Counted from the stretch's first letter, positions 19,321 to 28,444 are shown. The stretch is 64,000 nt of DNA from Microbulbifer sp. Q7 (GCF_001639145.1 NZ_LROY01000002.1:838501-902500); one strand, 5' to 3'. The notes: generated by a model from the sequence alone, not told the origin. A program made the numbers and translations.

Positions 19321-21507
19321 TTGACTGTCCAGTATTCCTTTACCGCCACCTGCCCCAAGGGGCTGGAAAACGTACTTGCCGAAGAGCTCCGCGCACTTGG
19401 GGCTGCCGTCGAGCGCGAGCAGCCGGCCGCCGTCCGTTTTCACGCTGACCTGAGCATGGCCTACCGGGTGTGCCTGTGGAGTCGCATGGCAAACCGTGTA
19501 CTGCTCAACCTGGGGCAGTCAAAGGTGGAGGATGCCGAGGCGCTTTACAGCGCGGTTGTCGATATTCCTTGGGAGGAACATATCAGCCCCACCGGGATTC
19601 TGTGGGTGCAGTTCTCCGGTACCAACCGAGAGATTCGCAATAGCCAGTTTGGCGCGCAGAAGGCCAAGGACGCCATCGTCGACCGCCTGCGCAAGACGAC
19701 CGGTGCCCGTCCGGATGTAGACAAAAGAGATCCGGACCTGTCCGTCATGCTGCGCCTGCATCGTGATGTTCTGGAAATCGCCATTGACCTGTGTGGCGAC
19801 AGCCTGCACCGCCGCGGCTACCGCACGCACATCGGAGCCGCGCCGCTCAAGGAAAACCTCGCCGCGGCGTTGCTGGTGCGCGCAGGCTGGCCGGCCATAG
19901 CCGAAGAGGGCGGGGCACTCCTCGACCCGATGTGTGGCTCCGGAACCTTTCTTGTGGAAGGGGCGCTCATGGCGGCGGACATCGCGCCGGGGCTGATGCG
20001 GGACAGCTTTGGGTTTGAGCGCTGGCTCAACCACCAGAATGACCTGTGGCTGCCGCTGCGCGAAGAGGCGCTCGAGCGCCGGTCAGCGGGCCTGCAGAAA
20101 CCCCTGCCGGAGATTCGTGGCTACGATGCCGATGCGAAAGTCCTGTTTGCGGCGGAATCGAACATTGCACGCGCAGGGCTGGACAAGCACGTGCGCGTGA
20201 GTTGCCGTCCGGTGGCCGCGTTCAAGGTACCCAGTCACCGACCGGTCAAGCCAGGACTTGTGATTACCAATCCGCCTTACGGCGAGCGCCTGGGAGAACA
20301 GGAAGCGTTGCGGGAAACCTACGCCGAGCTGGGCAGTCAGTTGAAACAGGAATTCGGCGGCTGGAAAGCGGCGATATTCACCGGCAATCCGGAACTCTGC
20401 CATGCCACCGGATTGCGCTCCCACAAGCAGTACAAGCTGTTCAACGGCAGCCTCCCAAGCCAGCTTCTCTTGTTCGATATCCACCAACAGCGCGCTGACG
20501 GTGACTCTCGAGACAGCGCCAAGCCGCGTCTGTCGGACGAAGCGCAGATGGTGGCGAACCGCCTGCAAAAGAATCTGCGCACGACCGGAAAGTGGGCCAA
20601 CAAAAACGGCATCGAAAACTACCGCCTGTACGATGCGGACCTGCCTGAGTTTTCAGCGGCGATTGATGTTTACCGCTCCACCGAAGGGCAAACCTACGCC
20701 CATATTCAGGAGTACCGCGCACCAGCGAGTATTCCAGAGCAGAAGGCGCGTGCGCGCCTGAGCGAACTGGTGCGCGCCACGCGCCATGTGTTGGAGTTAC
20801 CTGCGCGCAATGTCTCTATCAAGGAGCGTCGCCGTCATTCGCACAAGGAAAGCGGCAGTCAGTACCAGAAGCGGGGGGAGGGCGCGCAGGCGTTTTGGGT
20901 CGACGAGTACGGCGCGCAGTTGGAAATCAATCTGTGGGATTACCTGGATACCGGGCTGTTCCTGGACCACCGGCCGGTGCGCCAATACCTGAAACAGATC
21001 GCCCGCGGCAAAAAACTGCTGAACCTTTTTTGCTACACGGCAACCGCGACGGTGCAGGCGGGCATCGGTGGTTGTGTGGAAAGCACCAGTGTCGATTTAT
21101 CCAAAACCTACCAGGCCTGGGCGCAGCGCAATTTCCGGCAGAACGGTTTGGATCCTTATCGGCACCAGCTGATCGAGGCAGATTGCCTGCAGTGGCTGGA
21201 GGCGGCACAACAGAATCGCCGCGGTCACTACGATGTGATTTTTCTGGACCCGCCGACCTTTTCAAACTCTGCAAAGATGCGCGGTGTCCTGGATATCCAG
21301 CGCGACCACGCGCAGTTAATTGAGCAGTGCATGGCTTTGCTGAGCCCTGGGGGCACCTTGCTGTTTTCGAACAACCTGCGCAGCTTCAAGATGGACCGCG
21401 AGGTGCAGGAGGCGTTTTCGGTCGAAAACCTGTCCGCGAAACTGCTCGACAAGGACTTCCAGCGCAACCCCAGGATTCACAATGTTTGGGAGATCAAAGC
21501 TCCATAA
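19321..21507 (+). CDS. rlmL: Bifunctional 23S rRNA methyltransferase RlmK/RlmL (m2G2445 and m7G2069)
   Basis: 728 residues, the length of the fused RlmKL enzyme. The N-terminal THUMP region starts at VQYSFTATCPKGLENVLAEEL. The RlmL methyltransferase has LDPMCGSGTFLVEGAL and the catalytic TNPPYGERLG; the second RlmK module has LNLFCYTATATVQAGI and FLDPPTFSNSAKM. It modifies two guanines of 23S rRNA using S-adenosylmethionine. The start is a TTG at 19321 with the conserved sequence beginning immediately; no ATG is nearby. The end overlaps the convergent kinase gene by 14 bases. Confidence 0.96.
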   Translation: MTVQYSFTATCPKGLENVLAEELRALGAAVEREQPAAVRFHADLSMAYRVCLWSRMANRVLLNLGQSKVEDAEALYSAVVDIPWEEHISPTGILWVQFSGTNREIRNSQFGAQKAKDAIVDRLRKTTGARPDVDKRDPDLSVMLRLHRDVLEIAIDLCGDSLHRRGYRTHIGAAPLKENLAAALLVRAGWPAIAEEGGALLDPMCGSGTFLVEGALMAADIAPGLMRDSFGFERWLNHQNDLWLPLREEALERRSAGLQKPLPEIRGYDADAKVLFAAESNIARAGLDKHVRVSCRPVAAFKVPSHRPVKPGLVITNPPYGERLGEQEALRETYAELGSQLKQEFGGWKAAIFTGNPELCHATGLRSHKQYKLFNGSLPSQLLLFDIHQQRADGDSRDSAKPRLSDEAQMVANRLQKNLRTTGKWANKNGIENYRLYDADLPEFSAAIDVYRSTEGQTYAHIQEYRAPASIPEQKARARLSELVRATRHVLELPARNVSIKERRRHSHKESGSQYQKRGEGAQAFWVDEYGAQLEINLWDYLDTGLFLDHRPVRQYLKQIARGKKLLNLFCYTATATVQAGIGGCVESTSVDLSKTYQAWAQRNFRQNGLDPYRHQLIEADCLQWLEAAQQNRRGHYDVIFLDPPTFSNSAKMRGVLDIQRDHAQLIEQCMALLSPGGTLLFSNNLRSFKMDREVQEAFSVENLSAKLLDKDFQRNPRIHNVWEIKAP

Positions 21508-23887
21508 CCAGGCGGAAGCCCACTTCCTTCGAGGTGGCCTTTTCACTGAGGCCAGTGCGGTAATCCGAGCTGATGTTGCGTAGTGGTTCGCGCATCGAGC
21601 CACCGCGTATCACGCGCAACTTGCAGTTTTTTAGCTGCACCGGGCGTGCATCGTCGCGGTGGTTGGTGAAATCCCCGAGAAAGCAGTCCTGTACCCACTC
21701 ACCCACGTTGCCAGAGGTGTCGTACAGGCCATAAGGGTTTGCCTTGTAGTTCCCCACCGGTGCGGTGGCAACGCTAAACAGTGAATTGAATTCACTGGCG
21801 CAGCCGCGGCGGCAATTGGCTTTGCCCCTGGCGCTGCCGTCCCCCCACCAGAATGGGGTTTCAGTGCCGGCGCGTGCCGCAAACTCCCACTCAGCCTCGC
21901 TCGCCAGCCGGTACTTCTGGCCCGACTCCCCACTCAGCCACTTGGCGTAGCGCTGGGCATCCTGCCAGGTCACATTGATGACCGGGCGGGTTCCTCGTCC
22001 CCAGCCTTCATCGGCCGGTAGTGCGCGGCCGGTCGCCTTGGCAAAACGGTCGTACTCGTCAAAGGTGACCTCGTGGGTACCGATGGCGTAGGGCCTGGTA
22101 ATGGATATTTTGTGTGCCGGGCTGGTGAAGGGGCGACGATTGTTGCCCATGGTAAATTTACCCGGGGCTACCACCACCATGGCCGGACCCTTGCCGCCGG
22201 ACTTTAACGGAGACTGGAAGCTTTTACCGGGGAAGAATCTCCGCTCCAGTTCCACCGCGAGGTTGACGTCGGCGGAGGTGATTTCTATCCAGCGACGTAC
22301 GGTACTGAAACCCGCCTTGCTGACTTCAATGTCATAGCGCCCGGGTTCCAGCGCCATACCTGGCGTGTAGCGGGGGACGATATTCATCACCCGGATGCGG
22401 GCATCCTGCGGCTTTGCGGATACCTTCAGGGCATAGGTGGGCGGCACCACTTCGACGGCGACTTCCTCAGGCTCCGCGGGAGGGGGGCTCTGCAGAGAGT
22501 CATCGGTTTCGGGCGCCGCGGCAGTTTCTTCGGCGACGTTAGCCGGGGCTGCTGGGGTGGGCGCCGGGGATTCCGTGCGCAGCACGGGGCGCAGCTGGTT
22601 GCTTTGGCTTGCGGTCAGCGGGTTTACTGGGCCCGGCAGCTCCGCCGGCACCGGGTCATTGCCAATGGCGTCATCCACGTACGAGGGTGGCAGCAGCATC
22701 TGTGAGGTCAGATCGACCGCATCATTCACCAGGCCGGACTCACTCTGCCACTGGAACTTGTTGCTGAACAGGCTGAACAGAACCCACACCAGGGCAATAC
22801 TTCCCAAAAGGGTCGCGGCAAACAGCCAGGAGCGTCGTTTGACCGGGGCAGCCTGCTGCATCACTTGCTGCAGGCGCATGATGGTCTGTTGCTCGGCACG
22901 CGGATTCTGCTGGTGCAGGGGCTTGTCGCGCCAGCGGGCCCAGCGCGCACTGAGGCGATCACTCAGTGTGCCGTACAGGGTCATCACCAGCGCGCGAAGC
23001 AGGCTGGACACCCGCACCGAGGTGTTGTTCATCTTGGTGGTGGAGGCGGGGGTTTTGCCGTCCAGTGCGGACAAGAGCTGGTCGATGGCGTCAACCACAT
23101 CCAGCCCACGCTGGAAGCGCTGGTCCGGGTCTTTTGCCAGGAAGCGATCAATGAGCCCCTGGTACAGCGAGTGCCGGGCGGGCAGGCGCGGAATCGGGTC
23201 GGTCAGGTGCTTGATCGCAATAGCGACTGCTTCTTCCGCCTGGAAGGGCACCGCACTGGTCAGCATCTCGTAAAACACCACCCCCAGACTGTAGAGGTCG
23301 GCGCGGCCATCCACGGCGGCACCGCGGGCCTGTTCCGGGCTCATATAGTGGGGCGTGCCAACCACCATGCCGGTGTTGGTCATGCGGGTGGTGCGGGCCA
23401 CGGCACGGGCCACGCCAAAGTCGGTGAGAACGGCGGAGCCATCCTCGCGGAACAGGATGTTTTCGGGTTTCAGGTCCCGGTGCACGTACCCTTTGTTACT
23501 GGCATGATCCAGCGCCATGGCAATCTGGCGTGTGATATGCAGCGCTTCGAGGGGCTCAATGGCTCCCTTGGTCAGCGCATCGGCCACAGAGCCACCTGGC
23601 AGGTAATCCATGGCGATGTAGTTGAGGCTGCGATAGCGGCCGATATCGTGAATCGCAACGATGTTGGGGTGGGAGAGCTGACCGACGATGTTCGCTTCCC
23701 GCTGGAAGCGTTCGCTGAAAATCGGGTCGGCATTCAGCACCGGGGACATGACTTTGAGTGCCACCTGCCGGCCCATGCTGCGCTGGGTTGCCAGATAGAC
23801 CGTCGACATTCCGCCCTGATTGATTTTCTTCAGGATCTGATAGCCGGGAATTTCCAGCGAAGCGGTGCCGCTGCTGACAACTTCCAT
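21494..23887 (-). CDS. Membrane Ser/Thr protein kinase with PEGA and formylglycine-enzyme-like domains
   Basis: 797 residues. The cytoplasmic kinase (about 15-275) is intact: Gly loop NQGGMSTVYL, Lys45 in VALKVM, HRDLKPEN at 136-143, DFG at 156-158 and the GTPHYMSPEQARG activation segment. A juxtamembrane stretch leads to one transmembrane helix (about 354-373), a Pro/Ala/Glu-rich linker, a PEGA-type domain (about 494-555) and a C-terminal FGE-sulfatase (SUMF1-like) domain (about 570-797) with GKFTMGNNRR, EVTFDEYDRF, YRLASEAEWEFAARAG and GNVGEWVQD. The Cys pair of true formylglycine-generating enzymes is absent: after RGGS the sequence is MREPLRNISSDYR. So this part is probably a ligand or wall sensor. 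It neighbours a PP2C phosphatase and an FHA protein. Confidence 0.92.
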   Translation of the reverse strand: MEVVSSGTASLEIPGYQILKKINQGGMSTVYLATQRSMGRQVALKVMSPVLNADPIFSERFQREANIVGQLSHPNIVAIHDIGRYRSLNYIAMDYLPGGSVADALTKGAIEPLEALHITRQIAMALDHASNKGYVHRDLKPENILFREDGSAVLTDFGVARAVARTTRMTNTGMVVGTPHYMSPEQARGAAVDGRADLYSLGVVFYEMLTSAVPFQAEEAVAIAIKHLTDPIPRLPARHSLYQGLIDRFLAKDPDQRFQRGLDVVDAIDQLLSALDGKTPASTTKMNNTSVRVSSLLRALVMTLYGTLSDRLSARWARWRDKPLHQQNPRAEQQTIMRLQQVMQQAAPVKRRSWLFAATLLGSIALVWVLFSLFSNKFQWQSESGLVNDAVDLTSQMLLPPSYVDDAIGNDPVPAELPGPVNPLTASQSNQLRPVLRTESPAPTPAAPANVAEETAAAPETDDSLQSPPPAEPEEVAVEVVPPTYALKVSAKPQDARIRVMNIVPRYTPGMALEPGRYDIEVSKAGFSTVRRWIEITSADVNLAVELERRFFPGKSFQSPLKSGGKGPAMVVVAPGKFTMGNNRRPFTSPAHKISITRPYAIGTHEVTFDEYDRFAKATGRALPADEGWGRGTRPVINVTWQDAQRYAKWLSGESGQKYRLASEAEWEFAARAGTETPFWWGDGSARGKANCRRGCASEFNSLFSVATAPVGNYKANPYGLYDTSGNVGEWVQDCFLGDFTNHRDDARPVQLKNCKLRVIRGGSMREPLRNISSDYRTGLSEKATSKEVGFRLVMEL

Positions 23888-23903
23888 TCGAGCCTGTCCC
23901 TAT

Positions 23904-24857
23904 TTATCCGTTCAGCAGCTGCCAGGCCGCGAAAACACTGAGTGAAAAAATAATCGCAATTGTAGCGACTTTCGCGAACAGTGTGCCCTTGCTGGCCAAT
24001 AAATAGCGGGACCCAGTTTCCTGTGATGATGTGCGGGAGTTCAGGTTTTCAGAAGTTGGCGCGGCCTTGTCGGGCGAACTGATCACCTGCACGGTCACGT
24101 TGTCGCGCCCACCGGCGTCAAGCGCGGCGGCAATCAGTAACTCGCTGGCGCGTTGATTGTCGCCATTGCTGGCGAGTACCTGACAGATTTCTGCCTCACT
24201 GACCTCATTGCTCAGGCCATCACTGCACAGCAACAGTTTTTGCCCTTTTTCCCACGAGAAAGAGGCGCGATCGATTTCGAGCGTGGGGTTAGAGGAGCCG
24301 CCGATGCAGCGGGTGATCACGTGTCGGTTGGGGTGGTTGGCGGCTTCTTCCTGGTTGATCGCCCCGGAGTCCACCAGCATCTGCACGTACGAGTGATCGA
24401 CCGTCAGTTGCTTCAGAGTTCCATTTGCATGCAAAGGGTCATTTTGCGTTGGGTTCGGCGGAGTCCAGAGGTAGGCGCGGCTGTCACCGACCCAGTAAAT
24501 ATGAAAGTAACCACCATCTTCCGCCACCACAACTGCGGTGGTGCCCATGGCGGTGGTGGTGTTTTCGTCACCGATCAGCAGTGCATGGGCCCTGCGCAGG
24601 GCCTGTTCGTAATGGCGATCGGTTGCGGAAGAGCGCTGGATTTCTTCGACCACGGTCTGGCTGGCGATTTCCCCGGCGTGGTGGCCGCCGAGTCCGTCTG
24701 CCACTACCCAGATGCCCTGTGCCTCATCACCCCAGTAGGCGTCTTCGTTCTGTTCTCGCCGGTACCCGGTGTGGGTGGCGCCCGCACTGCGCTTCAACGA
24801 ATTGGCGGCGGACTGGCTCACACCACTGGGGCGTTCCCGTACTTTGGCTTCACTCAC
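23904..24857 (-). CDS. PP2C-type Ser/Thr protein phosphatase, C-terminally membrane anchored
   Basis: 317 residues. All PP2C motifs are present: GYRREQNEDAYW, VVADGLGGHHAGEIAS, WVGDSRAYLW, LLCSDGLSNEVSEAEI and GGRDNVTVQVI, with the metal-binding aspartates. A helix near the C-terminus (VATIAIIFSLSVFAAWQLL) anchors it to the inner membrane with the catalytic domain in the cytoplasm. The start is a GTG at 24857. It lies 16 bases upstream of the kinase gene on the same strand, so kinase and phosphatase are co-transcribed and form a reversible phosphorylation pair. Confidence 0.93.
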   Translation of the reverse strand: MSEAKVRERPSGVSQSAANSLKRSAGATHTGYRREQNEDAYWGDEAQGIWVVADGLGGHHAGEIASQTVVEEIQRSSATDRHYEQALRRAHALLIGDENTTTAMGTTAVVVAEDGGYFHIYWVGDSRAYLWTPPNPTQNDPLHANGTLKQLTVDHSYVQMLVDSGAINQEEAANHPNRHVITRCIGGSSNPTLEIDRASFSWEKGQKLLLCSDGLSNEVSEAEICQVLASNGDNQRASELLIAAALDAGGRDNVTVQVISSPDKAAPTSENLNSRTSSQETGSRYLLASKGTLFAKVATIAIIFSLSVFAAWQLLNG

Positions 24858-24979
24858 TGGTATGCAACTACCTGTTACCTGTCGTTATTGTCGAAAGTGC
24901 CAAACCGCGCAGATCCATGCGGATTTAAACACTTCCATACTAGAGCCTGCGGGCATTGTAAGCTGCAAACGGAATCACA

Positions 24980-24996
24980 GGCCAATGAAATTGGCC
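24980..24996 (+). promoter_or_regulatory. Short perfect inverted repeat in the phosphatase/FHA divergent gap
   Basis: GGCCAAT and ATTGGCC form a 7-bp stem around GAA. It lies about 120 bases from the phosphatase start and 100 from the FHA gene. It could be an operator or an RNA hairpin; nothing identifies a binding protein. Confidence 0.3.
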
Positions 24997-25043
24997 GTGA
25001 TAAACTTCGCCGCAACATAATTGAGAAGTAGCCACTGCGAGCC

Positions 25044-25072
25044 GAAAGTGTGGTCAAAAATTGTACACTTTC
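25044..25072 (+). promoter_or_regulatory. 8-bp inverted repeat just upstream of the FHA gene
   Basis: GAAAGTGT and ACACTTTC are perfectly complementary and separated by 13 AT-rich bases. The repeat ends 24 bases before the FHA start, where the promoter or leader should be. An operator is plausible, but no factor can be named. Confidence 0.35.
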
Positions 25073-25096
25073 ATCCGCTGTTTAGGAAGCCGGACA

Positions 25097-25969
25097 ATGT
25101 TGAAACTTTGCGACGTAAAAGATGCCTCCCAGAGCGTGTGGCTGGTGGCACCTAGGGTGACGATTGGCCGTGGTAATCAGTGTGACCTGACACTTGCCGA
25201 TGCCTCTATTGCCAAACTGCACGCCGAAATCCTGGTGGACGGTGAGGATCTGGAGTTGCGCAATCTGGTGGCTGGCGGCCAGGTGTCGGTCAATGGCAAG
25301 GCGGTAGAGAGCAGTTGCAAGCTTCGGCGCAACGATCGTATCCAGCTGGGAGATCGCAATCTCGCTGTAATCGACCCGAAGATCACGCGCCTTAAGGCAG
25401 CCGGCGCCAGCGCCAATGTGGCCTGGGCACTGCGCGCCAATCACCCCGCGATTGCCGGGCGCGTGTTTCCGGTGCGGGAAACCAGTGTGGTGGGGCGGTC
25501 GGACGATTGTGACCTGACCTTCTCCATGTCGCACCTGTCCCGGCGCCATGCGCGCCTGGAAGTGCGCGACGGACTGCTTTTTGTGGTGGACCTCGGCTCC
25601 GCCAATGGCACCTTCCTGAACAACCAGCGCGTGACAGAATCGCGGGTGCGCCGCGGGGATGAGCTGCGCTTCGACAGCCTCAGCTTCAGCGTGGTGGGCC
25701 CGGCGGACGATATCGATAAAACCACCGTGCGCCAGGCAGTAACCCTGCCGGAGGCCGCGCGGCAAAGTGCGGCGCTGGATCAGGCCATGCAGCGGGGCCG
25801 TATTCGCGACAGCGCCAAGGCGGCGTCCTCAAAAGAGCCGGCGCCGGCGCAGGATTACGCGGGCGACTCCGCTGCGGCGGGTAGCCGGGGCTGGATGTGG
25901 GCAGGCCTGCTGGTAGCCGGGGCTGCGGTGGCTGGTTATTTTTGGGCCCAGGGTCAGGGCCTGGTTTAG
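25097..25969 (+). CDS. Tandem FHA-domain membrane protein
   Basis: 290 residues. Two forkhead-associated domains are visible. The first (about 10-90) has VTIGRGNQCDLTLADASIAKLHAEI and lacks the full SRRH signature. The second (about 120-200) is canonical: VVGRSDDCDLTF, HLSRRHARLEV and DLGSANGTFLN, so it should bind phosphothreonine peptides. A linker rich in Ala, Lys and Glu and a C-terminal helix (GWMWAGLLVAGAAVAGYFW) tether it to the membrane. The ATG at 25097 has AGGAAG eight bases upstream; the frame to 25061 adds only unconserved residues. It is divergent from the kinase/phosphatase pair and is the likely reader of their phosphorylation state. Confidence 0.9.
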   Translation: MLKLCDVKDASQSVWLVAPRVTIGRGNQCDLTLADASIAKLHAEILVDGEDLELRNLVAGGQVSVNGKAVESSCKLRRNDRIQLGDRNLAVIDPKITRLKAAGASANVAWALRANHPAIAGRVFPVRETSVVGRSDDCDLTFSMSHLSRRHARLEVRDGLLFVVDLGSANGTFLNNQRVTESRVRRGDELRFDSLSFSVVGPADDIDKTTVRQAVTLPEAARQSAALDQAMQRGRIRDSAKAASSKEPAPAQDYAGDSAAAGSRGWMWAGLLVAGAAVAGYFWAQGQGLV

Positions 25970-26002
25970 CCCTGTTTCTTGTTGCCCCGCTGAGGAGCCT
26001 GT

Positions 26003-26257
26003 GTGTCTGATCGCACCCTTATTCTTTACACCACCCTTGGCTGCAGCCTCTGCGAAAAAGCCAAGGTGGAAATCTGGCCGCAGCTGGAGGCATTTCAGTT
26101 GCGGTTTGCGTCGGTCGACATTGCCGATGACGAGGAGCTGAGTCGCCGGTTCGGCTGGAGCATCCCCGTGGTCGGCCTCGGCGATGTTGACGATGTGCTG
26201 TGCTGGCCATTCAACTCCCATGAGCTGGAAGGATGGCTCCGCGCACGCCTTGATTAA
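26003..26257 (+). CDS. Glutaredoxin-like small protein (DUF836-type)
   Basis: 84 residues of thioredoxin fold. It begins MSDRTLILYTTLGCSLCEKAK, with the C-x-x-C pair inside GCSLCEKA, and has the cis-Pro segment WSIPVVGL. Start is GTG 26003, five bases after GAGGAG. Proteins of this type are predicted thiol-disulfide exchange proteins; substrates are unknown. It lies 33 bases after the FHA gene and is probably co-transcribed, possibly by position only. Confidence 0.85.
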   Translation: MSDRTLILYTTLGCSLCEKAKVEIWPQLEAFQLRFASVDIADDEELSRRFGWSIPVVGLGDVDDVLCWPFNSHELEGWLRARLD

Positions 26258-26311
26258 GCGCTCGGTTTCACGACACTAGGCGCGTGAGCGCCATCCCGCC
26301 CCATCTTCCGG

Positions 26312-28444
26312 TTACAGTTTTGCTTCCGCTTCGTTCTTTCTGAGCAGTGGCGCCTTGTCGCCACTGCGGTACGCGTAGATCACCGAATACGACAACACGT
26401 TCTGCACATACTTGCGGGTTTCGCTGTATGGAATGGTTTCGATCCACACGTCGAACGGGAGCTTTTTGTCGGTATCCCTCAGCCAGCGGGACACGCGCGT
26501 GGGGCCAGCGTTATAGGCCGCCGCCGCCAGGAAGCGATTGTTATCGAAACGCTTCAGTAGTGAATTCAGGTAGAATGCGCCCAGGCTGATGTTGGTGTTC
26601 GGGTTCAGTAGGTCCCAACTGCGGCGGTAGGGCACGCCCGCTTTGCGCGCCGTGGCTCGCGCGGTGGACGGTAGCAGCTGCATCAGGCCCATGGCGCCGG
26701 CGTGGGATTTGGCATCGTGGCTGAAATGGCTCTCTTGCCGCGCCACCGCCAGTACCAGATACGAATCCAGTGCTGTTTTCTTGCCCATGCGTCCGGCCAC
26801 GTCACTGACAATGTCGCCAAAGGCCAGTGGAAAGCGGAGCTCCAGGTCATCGAGATAATCCGCGGCCAGGATCGACTGGATGGACTTGTGATACCAGCCC
26901 CAGGTGCTGGCGACTTTGCCGGCGCTCATCAATTCTTCGGTGGTCATGTCCTGGGTGGCGTAGTCCCACTCCCGGCGGGCGTGATAGAACTCCCCGATAG
27001 CCTGTAATTCTTCCGCCCGCTGCATGCCCGGCAGTGCCGCGACCTTTTCCACCAGTTCGGGTGTGATCGGGGCAGGGCGGTCCACAAAGCTGTAGTCCTT
27101 GCCCAGCGTATCCGAGGCGAGAAAGCCGTAGTAACTACGTTCTTGCGCCGCGCTCTTCAAGAGCTGGCGCGAGAGTTCCGAGCGCTGGGGGGTATTGTTG
27201 TTGCTGTCGGCCAGTTGCTCGTTGATGGCGCGGGCTTTCCAGTACAGCCAGCGGTCCCGGTTGCGATCCGGTTCCGGCAGCTGGTCGATCCAGAACTCCA
27301 CCTGGGCCCAGTCCATTTCTCGCAGGGACTGGCGGATCAACCACTCGGAGGTGCGCAGGTCAAAAAAGCCCGGGCTCGATTTGATCAGTTGCTCGAGCCC
27401 TTTCTGGTCATCTTTGCGGGCGAACTGCAGCGCCACGTAGCGCAGGAAGGTGTCTCGTTCCTCGTCGCTGAACAGGTAGCTCGCCCGATAGCGCTGCCAT
27501 GCTTCGCTGGCCTTGTTCGGGTCCTGAGACGCGAGGCGCCGCAGGCCGATGGTGATGATGTCGCGATACTCCGGCTCTTGCTGGATGAACCGGTCGTAAT
27601 CCATTATCTGGTCCGGCTTGCGATAGACCGCGCGCATGAGGGTCGCACGCTTGGCGCGGTCGCTGTCCAGCTTGCGCGCGATAAAGTCCGCCAGGTCGAG
27701 GTTGCCCGCGCGCACCGCAAGGGTGTGGCGCTTCCAGGCGCGTTCTTGAGTGAGTCCACCATCCCGCATCCAGCGACTGAAAGCGGGGTCGCATTCTTTT
27801 GGTTGAGAGGCGCCGACCGTCCACAGTTCTTCGATAAGCGCGTAAGCCTGTTGCTTGTCACCGTGGCGGGAAAGCGCATCGGCGTAATAGCAGCGCAGCT
27901 GGGTGCGGCGGATTTTCTCCGGGTCGTAATATTTGAGATAGGCCTTGAAGCGTTCTCTGCCACCAAGCTCACGCAGTACACGCACTCGCATCCAGTCGCC
28001 GAGCGCGGTACCGTCATAGGTTTCCAGAAACTGGTCGATGTCGTCGTACGGCAGGCGCGAGAGCTTCTTGCTGATGGCCCAGTAGTCGATGTAGGGGAGC
28101 AGTGGGTAGTCTTCCAGCTCTCTCCTGAGGCGCTTGAGTCGGCGTTGGTCATTGCTCGCAATGGCCTGCCGCGCTTCCTGCAGCTTCTCGCGTTGTGCAA
28201 CGGCCGCCCGCGCCGCTTTGGTGTCTTTACTCTCGGCCTTGAGTGGCAGTGCCGCCGTCGGTGTCGAGCGGCCACTTTTTGCGGCCTGCTGGGCCTCGGC
28301 CAGGCTGGTCGCTGCGAGGCCCGAGACCAGCAGTGCTGCGGAGATTAGGGCGAGTCCTGTGCTGCCAATCGACATACTTACAACCCGATTGAGAAATCGC
28401 TTATTCGAAGGGACGAGAATAAAGCGTAAAATGTCCTTTTTCAC
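26312..28444 (-). CDS. slt: Soluble lytic murein transglycosylase (Slt70-type)
   Basis: About 710 residues. A hydrophobic export segment (STGLALISAALLVSGLAATSLAEA) is followed by the long alpha-helical superhelix of Slt70 and the C-terminal lysozyme-like domain: LAVARQESHFSHDAKSHAGAMGLMQLLPSTA with the catalytic Glu in RQESHF, then AYNAGPTRVSRWL. It cleaves the MurNAc-GlcNAc bond of peptidoglycan in the periplasm, giving anhydro-muropeptides that NagZ (encoded further on) processes. Start choice is uncertain: GTG 28444 has GAAGG six bases upstream and gives the signal a basic N-region, while ATG 28375 has no clear ribosome site and would leave the N-region uncharged. Confidence 0.93.
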   Translation of the reverse strand: MKKDILRFILVPSNKRFLNRVVSMSIGSTGLALISAALLVSGLAATSLAEAQQAAKSGRSTPTAALPLKAESKDTKAARAAVAQREKLQEARQAIASNDQRRLKRLRRELEDYPLLPYIDYWAISKKLSRLPYDDIDQFLETYDGTALGDWMRVRVLRELGGRERFKAYLKYYDPEKIRRTQLRCYYADALSRHGDKQQAYALIEELWTVGASQPKECDPAFSRWMRDGGLTQERAWKRHTLAVRAGNLDLADFIARKLDSDRAKRATLMRAVYRKPDQIMDYDRFIQQEPEYRDIITIGLRRLASQDPNKASEAWQRYRASYLFSDEERDTFLRYVALQFARKDDQKGLEQLIKSSPGFFDLRTSEWLIRQSLREMDWAQVEFWIDQLPEPDRNRDRWLYWKARAINEQLADSNNNTPQRSELSRQLLKSAAQERSYYGFLASDTLGKDYSFVDRPAPITPELVEKVAALPGMQRAEELQAIGEFYHARREWDYATQDMTTEELMSAGKVASTWGWYHKSIQSILAADYLDDLELRFPLAFGDIVSDVAGRMGKKTALDSYLVLAVARQESHFSHDAKSHAGAMGLMQLLPSTARATARKAGVPYRRSWDLLNPNTNISLGAFYLNSLLKRFDNNRFLAAAAYNAGPTRVSRWLRDTDKKLPFDVWIETIPYSETRKYVQNVLSYSVIYAYRSGDKAPLLRKNEAEAKL

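Noticed and set aside
19019..19324. A 101-codon frame upstream of rlmL
   Set aside because: No ribosome site or family likeness, and low-complexity Ser/Asn/Ala from the AGCAATG repeats.
27143..28348. A 401-codon frame antisense to slt
   Set aside because: No protein family features; slt on the minus strand has its full catalytic domain.
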